This document shows positions 32,780 to 41,261 of a stretch of DNA of 64,000 nt, piece by piece. The translations under genes were made by a program, and so were the position numbers. Origin of the DNA: an uncultured Hungatella sp. (GTDB lineage: Bacteria > Bacillota > Clostridia > Lachnospirales > Lachnospiraceae); the NCBI GenBank assembly GCA_949879795.1, contig CATLBR010000010.1:44360-108359 (forward strand). The letters run 5' to 3'. Below the pieces are notes generated by a model. The model was given only the letters and a program-made list of their open reading frames with translations, did not search any database and was not told the origin of the DNA. Each line of letters begins with the position of its first letter. Within the stretch, counting starts at the first letter, position 1.

Positions 32780-34081
32780 TCAGCATTTGCAGGCAAGCAG
32801 TGCTTTCACCTCTCCTACCAGGTAGAGAGAGCCTGCGCAGAACGCAAGCCCCTGTCCTTTCGCGGCAAGAAAATGTTCCCACGCCTCACGGACTGTCCCA
32901 AAGGTCTCCACCGGACAGTTAAGCCTCTCTTTAAACTCCCTGGCCAGCTCTCCTTCGCCTGCACTTCTCTCTGTATCCATGCGGGCGATAGTCACATGGC
33001 TGATATCCAGATGGCGGCACAGTTCCTGAATCATCTTATGATATTCTTTGTCAGACACCACACCGAACATGAGAGATACCTGCTTCCCCGTCTCCTTCTG
33101 CATTCTCTCTATGGTACAGGCCAGAGCTTCCATCCCTCCCTGGTTGTGTGCTCCGTCCAGATAGACATCCGGAAGCACTTCCTCCATCCTCCCCGGCCAG
33201 AAGCTCTCCTGTATACCCTGCACTATGTGCCGGGGGCGGATGGCTGCTGCACCGGTTTCAAGGAGAGTCACAGCCCCAGTGACTGCCAGAGTGCTGTTGA
33301 TCATCTGGTAATCGGCTTTGGAGGGAAGTCGGATATCCAGGCTGCCTGTCTGTGTCTTTACTGTGAGCTCTGTATATGTCTTATGGCGTTTTATAAGGGT
33401 ATAGTTGTTCCGGGATACAGGATAAGCGCGGCAGCCAAGCTCTCTGGCCCTCTCCCGGAATATCCTGCTGCTCTCCGGGCAGGTGTCGTCGTAGACCAAA
33501 GGCACCCCCTGCTTTATAATGCCTGCTTTTTGACGGCTGATCTTCTCCATGGTATCCCCCAGATACTGCATGTGGTCCATGCTGATGGAGGTGATCACCG
33601 TGAGAACCGGACGGCGCACCACATTGGTGGTGTCCAGAAGGCCCCCGAGGCCTGTCTCCAAAACCGCAAAGTCTGGTTTTTCCAGGGCGCACATCACCAT
33701 GAACATGTAGAACAGAAACTCAAAGTAAGTGGGAGGCTCATAGCCTCTGGCTGTCATTGTAGACGACAGCTCTCTCACCCTCTCAAAGGCCTGGCAGAAG
33801 GCTGTGTCGTCCGCAGGCTCGCCGTCTGTCAGGAAACGTTCTTTTGTGGTGATGAGATGAGGGGATATGAAAGTGCTTACTTTATAGCCTGCTTTTGTCA
33901 GTATGGACGTGAGATAAGAACAGACAGAGCCTTTTCCGTTGGTCCCTGCTATATGGATAATCTTAATGGACTCGTCGGGGTTTCCCAGTTCCCCCAGGAA
34001 ATCCCTGACAGCCTCCAGGGTGTTCTTCTTTGATGCCCACATAGGGATGTTGTTGAGAAATTGTTCTGCCTCTTTGAACAT
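32780..34081 (-). CDS. folC: Bifunctional dihydrofolate/folylpolyglutamate synthase
   Basis: A 433-residue Mur-ligase family enzyme that adds glutamate to folates. The ATP-binding loop IIHIAGTNGKGSVCSYLTSI lies near residue 40, and PTYFEFLFYMFMVMCALEKP and TGLGGLLDTTNVV (about 145-160) are typical of FolC. DGAHNQGG (about 310) marks the Mur-ligase C-terminal domain. AGGAGACC precedes the ATG. It is the first gene of a folC-small ORF-TPR group. Confidence 0.95.
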   Translation of the reverse strand: MFKEAEQFLNNIPMWASKKNTLEAVRDFLGELGNPDESIKIIHIAGTNGKGSVCSYLTSILTKAGYKVSTFISPHLITTKERFLTDGEPADDTAFCQAFERVRELSSTMTARGYEPPTYFEFLFYMFMVMCALEKPDFAVLETGLGGLLDTTNVVRRPVLTVITSISMDHMQYLGDTMEKISRQKAGIIKQGVPLVYDDTCPESSRIFRERARELGCRAYPVSRNNYTLIKRHKTYTELTVKTQTGSLDIRLPSKADYQMINSTLAVTGAVTLLETGAAAIRPRHIVQGIQESFWPGRMEEVLPDVYLDGAHNQGGMEALACTIERMQKETGKQVSLMFGVVSDKEYHKMIQELCRHLDISHVTIARMDTERSAGEGELAREFKERLNCPVETFGTVREAWEHFLAAKGQGLAFCAGSLYLVGEVKALLACKC

Positions 34082-34209
34082 GGGGTGTGGTCTCCTGTTT
34101 TGTGGTGTGGGGGCGGGAAGGGCTTGATCCTGCTTTTTTTATCCTGCGGGAGTGAGGGCTTTTGTGAAAGCGTGATGTGATGGAGAGCAAAGGGGCTGGG
34201 AGCGTACTT

Positions 34210-34320
34210 CAACGCCGCAGCGGCGCTTGATTCCGCTTCGCTCCCTCTCGCTCACGGGCCTTCGGCCCTATGGAAAAAGGCAACCAAATTTTTGGTCGTC
34301 TTTTTCCGCACTGCTCTTCG
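34210..34320 (-). repeat. Structured intergenic repeat, family B copy 1
   Basis: The 324-bp gap between valS and folC holds this element. Read on the minus strand it begins GAGCAGTGCGGAAAAA. It then has a 17-bp near-perfect hairpin (34272-34288 with 34291-34307, two G/U-type mismatches and a 2-nt loop), CCATAGGGCC-GAA-GGCCC (tight hairpin at 34256-34268) and GAGCGAGAGGG. A further GC-rich palindrome lies at 34213-34225. The frame sequences recur at 56275-56380 with a different inner stem. It follows the valS stop and may act as a terminator or mRNA-end element. The rest of the gap (34082-34200) shows nothing clear. Confidence 0.7.
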
Positions 34321-34405
34321 CTTACGTGACATTATATCACACCCCCTCCAATATGCAACCGGATTTTTTCGCATAATGTGACAAACTGCGGGGGCCGGCC
34401 GAGGG

Positions 34406-37048
34406 TTATCTTTTTAGCTGGGAAAGGCGTTCTTTCACCTGCTCCATCATCTGGCTGTATTTTGCCTGTTTTGCCTTCTCTTCGGCGATCTTGGATTCGG
34501 GGGCGCGGCTGACAAATTTTTCGTTGTTCAGCATCTTATTTACTCTCTCCAGCTCTCCTTCAAGCCTCTGTTTTTCCTTCTCCAGCCGCTGCGCCTCTTT
34601 TTCAATGTCAACCAGCTGGGCAAACGGCATATAGATGGAGGCCTGGTGGATAACGGCAGACACCGCGTCGTCGCCGATTCCGGTTTTATCCTTCTGGAGA
34701 ACCACCTGGCTGGCATAGCCCAGAGTGGCGAAGAACACACGGCTGTGCTCAAATATATCTAAAAGTTCCTGATTCTCGGAAACCACATACACCTTCGCCT
34801 TCTTGCTGGGCGGAACGTTCATGGAGGTGCGCACATTGCGGATGGCCCTCACTGCCTCCTTAATCACCTCCACCGACTTTTCCTCCTGGGGGAAGTTCCA
34901 CTCATCTCTGTACTCCGGCCATGAAGATATCATGATGGATTCTTCTTCCTCCTGAAGGTTGCAGAAAATCTCCTCGGTCACAAAGGGGATATAGGGATGC
35001 AGCAGCTTCAGAGACTGGATGAGCACGGTCTTCAGCGTCCAGATGGCGGCGGCCTTGGTGGCGTCTTCTTCCTCCCACAGTCTTGGCTTCACCATCTCGA
35101 TGTACCAGTCACAGAACTCCTCCCACACAAAGTCATACACCTTCTGGAGAGCGATCCCCAACTCATACTTCTCCAAGTTCTCGGTGACCTCCCTGGCCAG
35201 GGCGTTGGCCTTGGACAGAATCCACCTGTCAGCCATGGTCAGATCCCTCGGCTGTGCTCCTGCCTCGGGGGCCTTCTCCATGTTCATCATGATAAATCTG
35301 GAGGCGTTCCAAATCTTGTTGGCGAAGTTCCGGCTGTTCTCCACCCTCTCCCAGTAGAAACGCATGTCATTGCCCGGAGCATTTCCGGTGATCAGAGTCA
35401 TGCGCAGGGCATCGGCTCCGTATTTTTCTATTACCTCCAGAGGATCGATGCCGTTTCCCAGGGATTTGCTCATCTTCCGTCCCTGGGAGTCTCTCACCAG
35501 TCCATGGATCAGAACCGTGTGGAAAGGACATTCCCCTGTCTGTTCGATACCTGAGAATACCATACGGATTACCCAGAAGAATATGATGTCGTACCCTGTC
35601 ACCAGCACATCTGTAGGATAGAAATACTTCAGATCCTCCGTCTCGTCCGGCCATCCCAGGGTGGAGAAAGGCCACAGGGCAGAGCTGAACCAGGTGTCCA
35701 GTGTGTCCTCATCCTGGGTCAAATGACTGCAGCCGCATACCGGGCATGTCTCAGGCATCTCCCTGGCCACCACGATCTTCCCGCATTGGTTACAGTAGTA
35801 TGCGGGAATCCGATGTCCCCACCAGAGCTGCCTGGAGATGCACCAGTCTCTGATGCCTTCCAGCCAGTGAAGATATGTTTTCCCAAAACTTTCCGGGACA
35901 AATCTCAGTTTTCCTGTCCTTAATGCCTCAATAGCAGGCTTTGCCATCTCGTCCATCTTCACGAACCACTGGGGCTTGATCATAGGCTCAACCGTGGTCT
36001 TGCACCGGTCATGGGTTCCCACCGCGTGGGTATGGGGAACCACCTTCACCAGAAGGCCCAGATTCTTCAGATCCTCCACCATGACTTTTCTCGCCTCATA
36101 TCTGTCCATGCCATCATACTTGCTGCCCGGAAGATTGATGGTGGCATCGTCGTTCATGATGTTCAGCTCCGGCAGATTGTGGCGTTTCCCCACCTCGAAA
36201 TCATTGGGGTCGTGAGCCGGCGTGATCTTCACACATCCAGTTCCGAACTCCCTGTCCACATAGGAATCTGCAATCACCGGAATCTGTCTGTCCGTCAGAG
36301 GAAGCGCCAGCATCTTTCCCACCAGATCCTGATACCGCTCGTCCTCCGGATTTACCGCCACCGCCGTATCCCCCAGAAGAGTCTCCGGCCTGGTGGTGGC
36401 TATCTCCACATATCTTCCTTCCTCTCCCACGATGGGATAGTTGATATGCCAGAAATTTCCCTCCTGATCCTCGTGAATCACCTCCGCGTCAGAGATGGAC
36501 GTTCGACATACCGGACACCAGTTTATGATCCTGGATCCCTTGTAGATATATCCTTTCTCGTGAAGTTTGATGAACACCTCCTGAACCGCCCGTGAACATC
36601 CCTCGTCCATGGTGAACCGCTCTCTGTCCCAGTCGGCGCTGGAGCCCAGCTTGTGCAGCTGATTGATGATCTTTCCCCCATACTCCTTCCGCCAGTCCCA
36701 GCACTTTTCCAGAAATCCGTCCCGTCCCAGATCCGCCTTCTCGATCCCCTGTTTTTTCAGGCTCTCGATGACCTTCACCTCCGTGGCTATAGCCGCGTGG
36801 TCTGTCCCTGGCTGCCACAGAGCCTCATATCCCTGCATCCTCTTGTATCTGGTCAGTATATCCTGCATGGTGTTGTCCAGGGCGTGCCCCATATGCAGCT
36901 GTCCCGTGATATTCGGCGGCGGCATCACAATGGTAAAAGGTTTCTTGTCCCTGTTTGGCTTCGCGTGAAAATATTTTCTCTCCAGCCATCTCTCATAGAT
37001 CTTTTCCTCGATGGCGGAAGGGTTATAAGTTTTTTCCAGTTCTTTCAT
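34406..37048 (-). CDS. valS: Valyl-tRNA synthetase
   Basis: An 880-residue class I synthetase. The HIGH-type motif is PPPNITGQLHMGHALDN (about residue 43), and KMSKS is seen in SQGRKMSKSLGNGIDPLE (about 520). The editing (CP1) domain includes TTRPETLLGDTAVAVNPED, and the C-terminus is the ValRS coiled coil (VDIEKEAQRLEKEKQRLEGE). It charges tRNA-Val. I start at 37048 (MKELEKTYNPS) with AAGGAG upstream; the frame is open to 37138 but overlaps the preceding gene. Expression is controlled by the T-box leader at 37340-37620. Confidence 0.97.
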   Translation of the reverse strand: MKELEKTYNPSAIEEKIYERWLERKYFHAKPNRDKKPFTIVMPPPNITGQLHMGHALDNTMQDILTRYKRMQGYEALWQPGTDHAAIATEVKVIESLKKQGIEKADLGRDGFLEKCWDWRKEYGGKIINQLHKLGSSADWDRERFTMDEGCSRAVQEVFIKLHEKGYIYKGSRIINWCPVCRTSISDAEVIHEDQEGNFWHINYPIVGEEGRYVEIATTRPETLLGDTAVAVNPEDERYQDLVGKMLALPLTDRQIPVIADSYVDREFGTGCVKITPAHDPNDFEVGKRHNLPELNIMNDDATINLPGSKYDGMDRYEARKVMVEDLKNLGLLVKVVPHTHAVGTHDRCKTTVEPMIKPQWFVKMDEMAKPAIEALRTGKLRFVPESFGKTYLHWLEGIRDWCISRQLWWGHRIPAYYCNQCGKIVVAREMPETCPVCGCSHLTQDEDTLDTWFSSALWPFSTLGWPDETEDLKYFYPTDVLVTGYDIIFFWVIRMVFSGIEQTGECPFHTVLIHGLVRDSQGRKMSKSLGNGIDPLEVIEKYGADALRMTLITGNAPGNDMRFYWERVENSRNFANKIWNASRFIMMNMEKAPEAGAQPRDLTMADRWILSKANALAREVTENLEKYELGIALQKVYDFVWEEFCDWYIEMVKPRLWEEEDATKAAAIWTLKTVLIQSLKLLHPYIPFVTEEIFCNLQEEEESIMISSWPEYRDEWNFPQEEKSVEVIKEAVRAIRNVRTSMNVPPSKKAKVYVVSENQELLDIFEHSRVFFATLGYASQVVLQKDKTGIGDDAVSAVIHQASIYMPFAQLVDIEKEAQRLEKEKQRLEGELERVNKMLNNEKFVSRAPESKIAEEKAKQAKYSQMMEQVKERLSQLKR

Positions 37049-37095
37049 CTTCTTCTCTCCTTCAACTTCTTGTTGGTCACTCCTGAAACTGCATC

Positions 37096-37278
37096 TCACA
37101 TCTGGCGGCGGACAACCCGGTATTCGTCGTCCAGGCAATAAAACGGGCAGTTAAATGTCTGGCTGCTCAGAAACCTCACCATATCGTCCTCGTCCAGATT
37201 GGCCTCACATATATAGTATCCCCAGTCCTGGTCATACACATAGTTGACACAGCTGTCACAGCTGCTCTTTGTCTGCAC
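37096..37278 (-). CDS. Small cysteine-rich DUF6472 family protein
   Basis: A 60-residue protein beginning at a GTG (37278): VQTKSSCDSCVNYVYDQDWG, then YYICEANLDEDDMVRFLSS and CPFYCLDDEYRVVRRQM. Four or more cysteines in Cys-x2-Cys and spaced positions suggest metal binding. The sequence fits DUF6472, a Lachnospiraceae family. It lies between the T-box terminator and valS, 47 bp before valS, so it is controlled by the valine T-box together with it. The longer open frame to 37398 would run through the T-box terminator and is not used. Ribosome site: AGG about 5 nt upstream. Confidence 0.7.
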   Translation of the reverse strand: MQTKSSCDSCVNYVYDQDWGYYICEANLDEDDMVRFLSSQTFNCPFYCLDDEYRVVRRQM

Positions 37279-37339
37279 ACTTTCACCTGCCTTTCCTGAA
37301 TACCGCCAAACCTCTTGGCTTTTGAACAGCCGGGCGGCA

Positions 37340-37620
37340 CGAAAAAAGCCCTCTGCATGATCTCTCACACAAAGGGCGAATATATTCCGCGGTACCACCT
37401 TTTTTACAGGATGACTCCCTTCTCAAAACGACTGTCCCCATCCTGTCACTCTATGGTCTGCTAACGCTGACCAGACGAAGACGGCTACTTTTCTTTCACC
37501 GCCCCGGCTCCAAAGCTACCTTCTGCTCCTTCTTCCCGAAACTGCCTTTCAGCTTATAAGCAGTCCTCTCTGTCAGGTTCCGAAACCTACTCCTCTTCTT
37601 CACAGCCATTATCTGTTTTC
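37340..37620 (-). promoter_or_regulatory. T-box riboswitch of the valS operon
   Basis: On the minus strand, the invariant T-box core TGGTACCGCG lies at 37388-37397. It is followed by a terminator stem (GCCCTTTG.../...CAGAGGGC, 37348-37377) and TTTTTT. The leader upstream has the long stem I region with an AGAGAG motif near 37570 and GCTGAAAG near 37545. A GTA triplet followed by G at 37517-37519, in the position expected for the specifier loop, matches valine. Uncharged tRNA-Val would stabilise the antiterminator and allow expression of the DUF6472 gene and valS. Stem I pairing was judged by eye only. Confidence 0.9.
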
Positions 37621-37634
37621 TTAACTTTTATGAT

Positions 37635-37663
37635 ATCATAGCCAATTTTCTTCTATTTGTCAA
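37635..37663 (-). promoter_or_regulatory. Promoter of the valS T-box transcript
   Basis: A consensus -35 box TTGACA (37658-37663) and -10 box TATGAT (37635-37640) with exactly 17 bp between them on the minus strand. It lies just before the T-box leader and right after the MATE gene stop at 37681. Confidence 0.85.
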
Positions 37664-37680
37664 ATGATTTTTCACATCAG

Positions 37681-39063
37681 TCAGTCTGTGATACCTTGGG
37701 CCAGCCACTGCCTTTTTATCTTTCTCAACCCGATAAGATATGTGAGCACATGAGCCGCCAGCGTGATGCTCCAGGACACGGGATAGGAATAGTACAGCAC
37801 CGGCATGGTCCGGTTGGCGGCAAAAACGGTATAGAGCCACAGCACACGAAAGGCACATGCCCCTGTGAGGGACACAAACATGGGAACTATAGAGTACCCC
37901 ATCCCCCTCAGACCGCCTACCATACAGTCCATGAGACCGCAGATGTAGTAAGTGCTCCCGATAATCCTGAGACGGTTCATGCCGTACTGAATCACCTGGG
38001 GATCGGAAGAATATATCCCCAGCAGCTGATTTCCGAAATACAGGGCTCCGTCTCCCATGACAAACCCTACGACGGTGACCAGCAAAAGACAGTAAACCAT
38101 GATCCGTTTCATTCTGGAGTACTTTTTGGCACCGAAATTCTGGCTGGTAAAACTCAGGGCGGTCTGATAGAGAGAGTTCATGGCGTTGTACACAAACCCT
38201 TCTATATTCTGAGATGCCGTATTCCCCGCCATGGCCACAGAGCCGAAGGAGTTCACCGATGACTGGATGAGCACGTTGGAAACGGAGAAAACCGCTCCCT
38301 GGAGTCCCGCCGGAAGACCGATCTTGATGATGGAGCGCATCTTGTTTCTCACAATCCGCAGCCGTTTTGGTACCAGACGGTAGCCCCCGTCGGATTTCAT
38401 AAGACAGCGCACAATCAAAAACGCTGAAATACACTGGGAGATCACCGTAGCCAGGGCAACCCCCGCCACGCCCATGGACAGGGCGATGACAAAGAACAGA
38501 TTAAGCACCACGTTGACCACTCCGGCAAAGAGCAGAAAATATAAGGGGCGCTTGGTGTCACCCACCGCCCGAAGAACCGCACCTCCGAAATTGTAAATCA
38601 GATTGGCGGGCATTCCCACAAAAAAGATCTGCATGTACAGTACCGACAGGGGAAGCACATCCTCCGGGGTCCCCATAAGCCTGAGCATAGGCCCGGCCAG
38701 CACCACACCCAGGACGATGAGAAGCAGACCTCCTCCGCCCGCCATCACCATAGCCGTGTGCACCGTCTCCTCCAGGTCACGCTCCTGCTGGCCTCCGAAA
38801 TACCGGGCTACCAGCACATTGGTTCCCACGGACAGGCCGATAAACACGTTGATCAGCAGATTGATCAGCGATGATGTGGAACCTACCGCGGCCAGAGACT
38901 CGCTCCCGGCAAACCTGCCCACCACGATGATATCCGCCGCGTTGAACAACAGCTGCAGTATCCCCGACAGCATCAGGGGAATCGCAAAGATCACGATCTT
39001 CACAAAAATCGGCCCGCTGCACATATCCATCTCATAAGACTTGGACTTCTTTCGTAGTTCCAT
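37681..39063 (-). CDS. MATE family multidrug/sodium antiporter
   Basis: A 460-residue protein with twelve membrane helices in two similar halves. The N-terminal MATE signature is IFAIPLMLSGILQLLFNAAD followed by IIVVGRFAGSESLAAVGSTS; the second half begins IIKIGLPAGLQGAVFSVSNV. It would export cationic compounds using an ion gradient. I start at 39063 (MELRKKSKSYEMDMC) with GGAGAG upstream; the frame extends to 39132 without a better site. Single gene; substrate unknown. Confidence 0.94.
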   Translation of the reverse strand: MELRKKSKSYEMDMCSGPIFVKIVIFAIPLMLSGILQLLFNAADIIVVGRFAGSESLAAVGSTSSLINLLINVFIGLSVGTNVLVARYFGGQQERDLEETVHTAMVMAGGGGLLLIVLGVVLAGPMLRLMGTPEDVLPLSVLYMQIFFVGMPANLIYNFGGAVLRAVGDTKRPLYFLLFAGVVNVVLNLFFVIALSMGVAGVALATVISQCISAFLIVRCLMKSDGGYRLVPKRLRIVRNKMRSIIKIGLPAGLQGAVFSVSNVLIQSSVNSFGSVAMAGNTASQNIEGFVYNAMNSLYQTALSFTSQNFGAKKYSRMKRIMVYCLLLVTVVGFVMGDGALYFGNQLLGIYSSDPQVIQYGMNRLRIIGSTYYICGLMDCMVGGLRGMGYSIVPMFVSLTGACAFRVLWLYTVFAANRTMPVLYYSYPVSWSITLAAHVLTYLIGLRKIKRQWLAQGITD

Positions 39064-39207
39064 AATTTTCTCTCCCCAAAAGGCTATGGAGCCCTTTTTC
39101 CCATGTGTAAGCCTGCCGTCAGGCGGCGCCATAAGGTTTAGGATTTAATATATCATGTTCTCCGTCCGATTGCAAGAGGTGTTTTATATCAAATTCAGGA
39201 TGCCCGC

Positions 39208-40017
39208 TCATGCCATGCTCCGATACTCCTGTTTCCACTCTTCCACCAGTCTGGCGGCCCCTTCTCCCCGTTTAACAGAATCCTTTCTGAAGAGCTCCTG
39301 AAGATTTTTCAGCTGCGGCGACTCCCCCGCCTTCTCCCTGGCCTCGTCAAAGTCCCTGTCCCACTTTTCCTTCAGCTGCGGGGATATGAGGGACTTATAC
39401 CGCTCTTTCAGTTCCAACCCTGAATCCAGAAGCGTCAGATGATACATTTTCTCCAGAAGGCCCAGATCCTTCTTTTTCCCGTAGGCTCTGTCGTAGGCCT
39501 CCATAGCTTTCTGGAACTGAAAGATCCGGGCATAACAGGCTCCCAGGTTGTTCCATACCAAGCCGGCCAGAAGGTCGTCTTTCTTGTCCCCTGCCGCCTC
39601 CAAGATAGCCTGATAACCTGCGATGGCCCTGCCGTACTGTTTGCACTCCACAAGATAATCAGTCTTTCTCTTGGCATATTCCAGAGGCGGCAGCTTCTTT
39701 AAAGAAGTCACCAGCTGACGGAACCGGTTCAGCTCCGCGGCGGTATAATAATCGCATTCCTGCATAAACAGAAACATCAGCTCCACTGACTTCTCCCCTG
39801 CCTTCATCCGCTGTTCCATCCTGGCTGCCGCAAATCCCATCCCAAGCTGGTCCCTTATGAAATCTATGAGATTCTGATCGTCAAACCTGTCCATAAACAG
39901 CATGGGGTGGTGATAAATAGCATAACAAAATTCCTGGGAAGAATAGATATTCACTCCCAGGTCTTCCACATAATATGGACGAGTCACCTTCTCCGGTCTG
40001 CACACAATCACGCTCAT
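39208..40017 (-). CDS. TPR-like protein of the DUF5716/DUF5717 operon
   Basis: A 269-residue soluble protein. The N-terminus (VTRPYYVEDLGVNIYSSQEF; CYAIYHHPMLFMDRF) is unlike known families. Residues about 120-215 are helical repeats of the tetratricopeptide type (YGRAIAGYQAILEAAGD; WNNLGACYARIFQFQKAMEA). The C-terminus is a charged helix. Its start overlaps the DUF5716 stop by ATGA. It is the last gene of a three-gene operon whose members I recognise only as Lachnospiraceae families of unknown function. Confidence 0.8.
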   Translation of the reverse strand: MSVIVCRPEKVTRPYYVEDLGVNIYSSQEFCYAIYHHPMLFMDRFDDQNLIDFIRDQLGMGFAAARMEQRMKAGEKSVELMFLFMQECDYYTAAELNRFRQLVTSLKKLPPLEYAKRKTDYLVECKQYGRAIAGYQAILEAAGDKKDDLLAGLVWNNLGACYARIFQFQKAMEAYDRAYGKKKDLGLLEKMYHLTLLDSGLELKERYKSLISPQLKEKWDRDFDEAREKAGESPQLKNLQELFRKDSVKRGEGAARLVEEWKQEYRSMA

Positions 40018-41237
40018 AACATAACCTCTTGTCTCATGGACGCTCCCGTAGACGGAAAAAAGTCTCCAAATCCCTGATCCCTCACTGTCACCGTCATGGT
40101 ACGCTCATCCAGGAACCCTATCTTCAGCAGCACTTTCAAAGTTTTTCCGTCTCTCCTTGGAAATCCCTCCAAGACAAGCCTCACGGCCTTTTTCTTTTTA
40201 GGATCCATGGCGGTGATGATAAACTCCAGATAGTCCTGCTGATCCAGAATCAGTTCCACTTCCTTCCCCGCCTCATGCCAGCTCTCCCCTGCCTCCGCCA
40301 GCACCAGCTGATTCTCCTGATCCTTGTGCAGCACCTTCATGGTCACGCTGGAGTCCAGGCGTCCCTCACAGATACACACATAGGGGTACCCCGTTTTTTC
40401 ACGGGTCAGATCTACGGCCCTGTAGGCGGCCCCCTGGGCAAACAGGGTGTTCTCCCCGTATACTCTCCGCCGGGTACAAACCAGCTTCATAAACTCCCTG
40501 GCCCAGTCTGTCTCCTCAAATCCTTTTCCTGTCAAGAATATGGAAGAAAACGCCTTTTTCTGCAGAAGGCGGCTCCCGCAGGAGAAGAGTATTCTGTCTG
40601 CCAGTTTTGCCCCAGCCCCAGTCTTGAGTATGTCAAGGCTGAAACTTTCCTCCAGTTCCTCCCGCTCCGCCAGGACCGTGGTCTGGCGCATCCCTCTCTG
40701 CACCTTCATCTCATAGTAGCACAGACCGTCCGGTGACAAGTCAAACATACCTATCTGATTGTTCCACACTTCCCGTTTTTGGCTCAGCACATAGTACATG
40801 AAACTTTCCGTGTGGCTGATGACGCTCAGAGATCTCTCCTCCACTCCCAGATACTCCCCGCATCCTTGCAGGCATGTCAGAAGTCTCTGATCCACCCTGG
40901 CCACCGAGATCACAAGCCTCTTGATCATTTCCGTCCCGTACTCCTCCCTGGCCAGCTCCAAAACCTTCTGGAGAAAATGTGACAAAAGCTGCATGCCACC
41001 GTATTTGATTCCGCCGATGGTAGCGGTGCCGTCCTTTTTCACAAGTTTCACCAGCTTGTCCACAATCACTCCGTCCCCCGCCAGGGCACTGGCATAGGCA
41101 GCCTCGCCTACCAGCCACAGGTCTTCATCCTTTTTCTTGCAAACCACAGTAGGCAGCGTCCAGGATTTCTCTCCCTGGCCGCAGACCATCTGGGTATATG
41201 CGTCGCACAAATCCAAACCCACTATCAGTCCGTCCAT
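40014..41237 (-). CDS. DUF5716 family protein, actin/Hsp70-like ATPase fold
   Basis: A 407-residue protein. The N-terminus DGLIVGLDLCDAYTQMVCGQ is a phosphate-1 loop like that of actin/Hsp70 ATPases, and later IGMFDLSPDGLCYYEM and SSIFLTGKGFEE resemble the second phosphate and adenosine loops. The usual DxGxxT-type residues are partly changed, so ATP hydrolysis is uncertain. I start at 41237 with AAGGAG 6 nt upstream. It lies between the 1180-residue DUF5717 gene and the TPR gene; together they may be a membrane-free assembly with a filament or chaperone-like component. Confidence 0.82.
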   Translation of the reverse strand: MDGLIVGLDLCDAYTQMVCGQGEKSWTLPTVVCKKKDEDLWLVGEAAYASALAGDGVIVDKLVKLVKKDGTATIGGIKYGGMQLLSHFLQKVLELAREEYGTEMIKRLVISVARVDQRLLTCLQGCGEYLGVEERSLSVISHTESFMYYVLSQKREVWNNQIGMFDLSPDGLCYYEMKVQRGMRQTTVLAEREELEESFSLDILKTGAGAKLADRILFSCGSRLLQKKAFSSIFLTGKGFEETDWAREFMKLVCTRRRVYGENTLFAQGAAYRAVDLTREKTGYPYVCICEGRLDSSVTMKVLHKDQENQLVLAEAGESWHEAGKEVELILDQQDYLEFIITAMDPKKKKAVRLVLEGFPRRDGKTLKVLLKIGFLDERTMTVTVRDQGFGDFFPSTGASMRQEVML

Positions 41238-41261
41238 GCTTACTCCTTCTTCCACTGACCC

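Noticed and set aside
32720..34033. 437-codon open frame on the plus strand
   Set aside because: Antisense of folC; its translation is Cys/His-rich with no domain, as expected from a shadow frame.
37279..37398. N-terminal extension of the DUF6472 ORF to 37398
   Set aside because: It would be translated from inside the T-box antiterminator/terminator; the family begins at the GTG at 37278.
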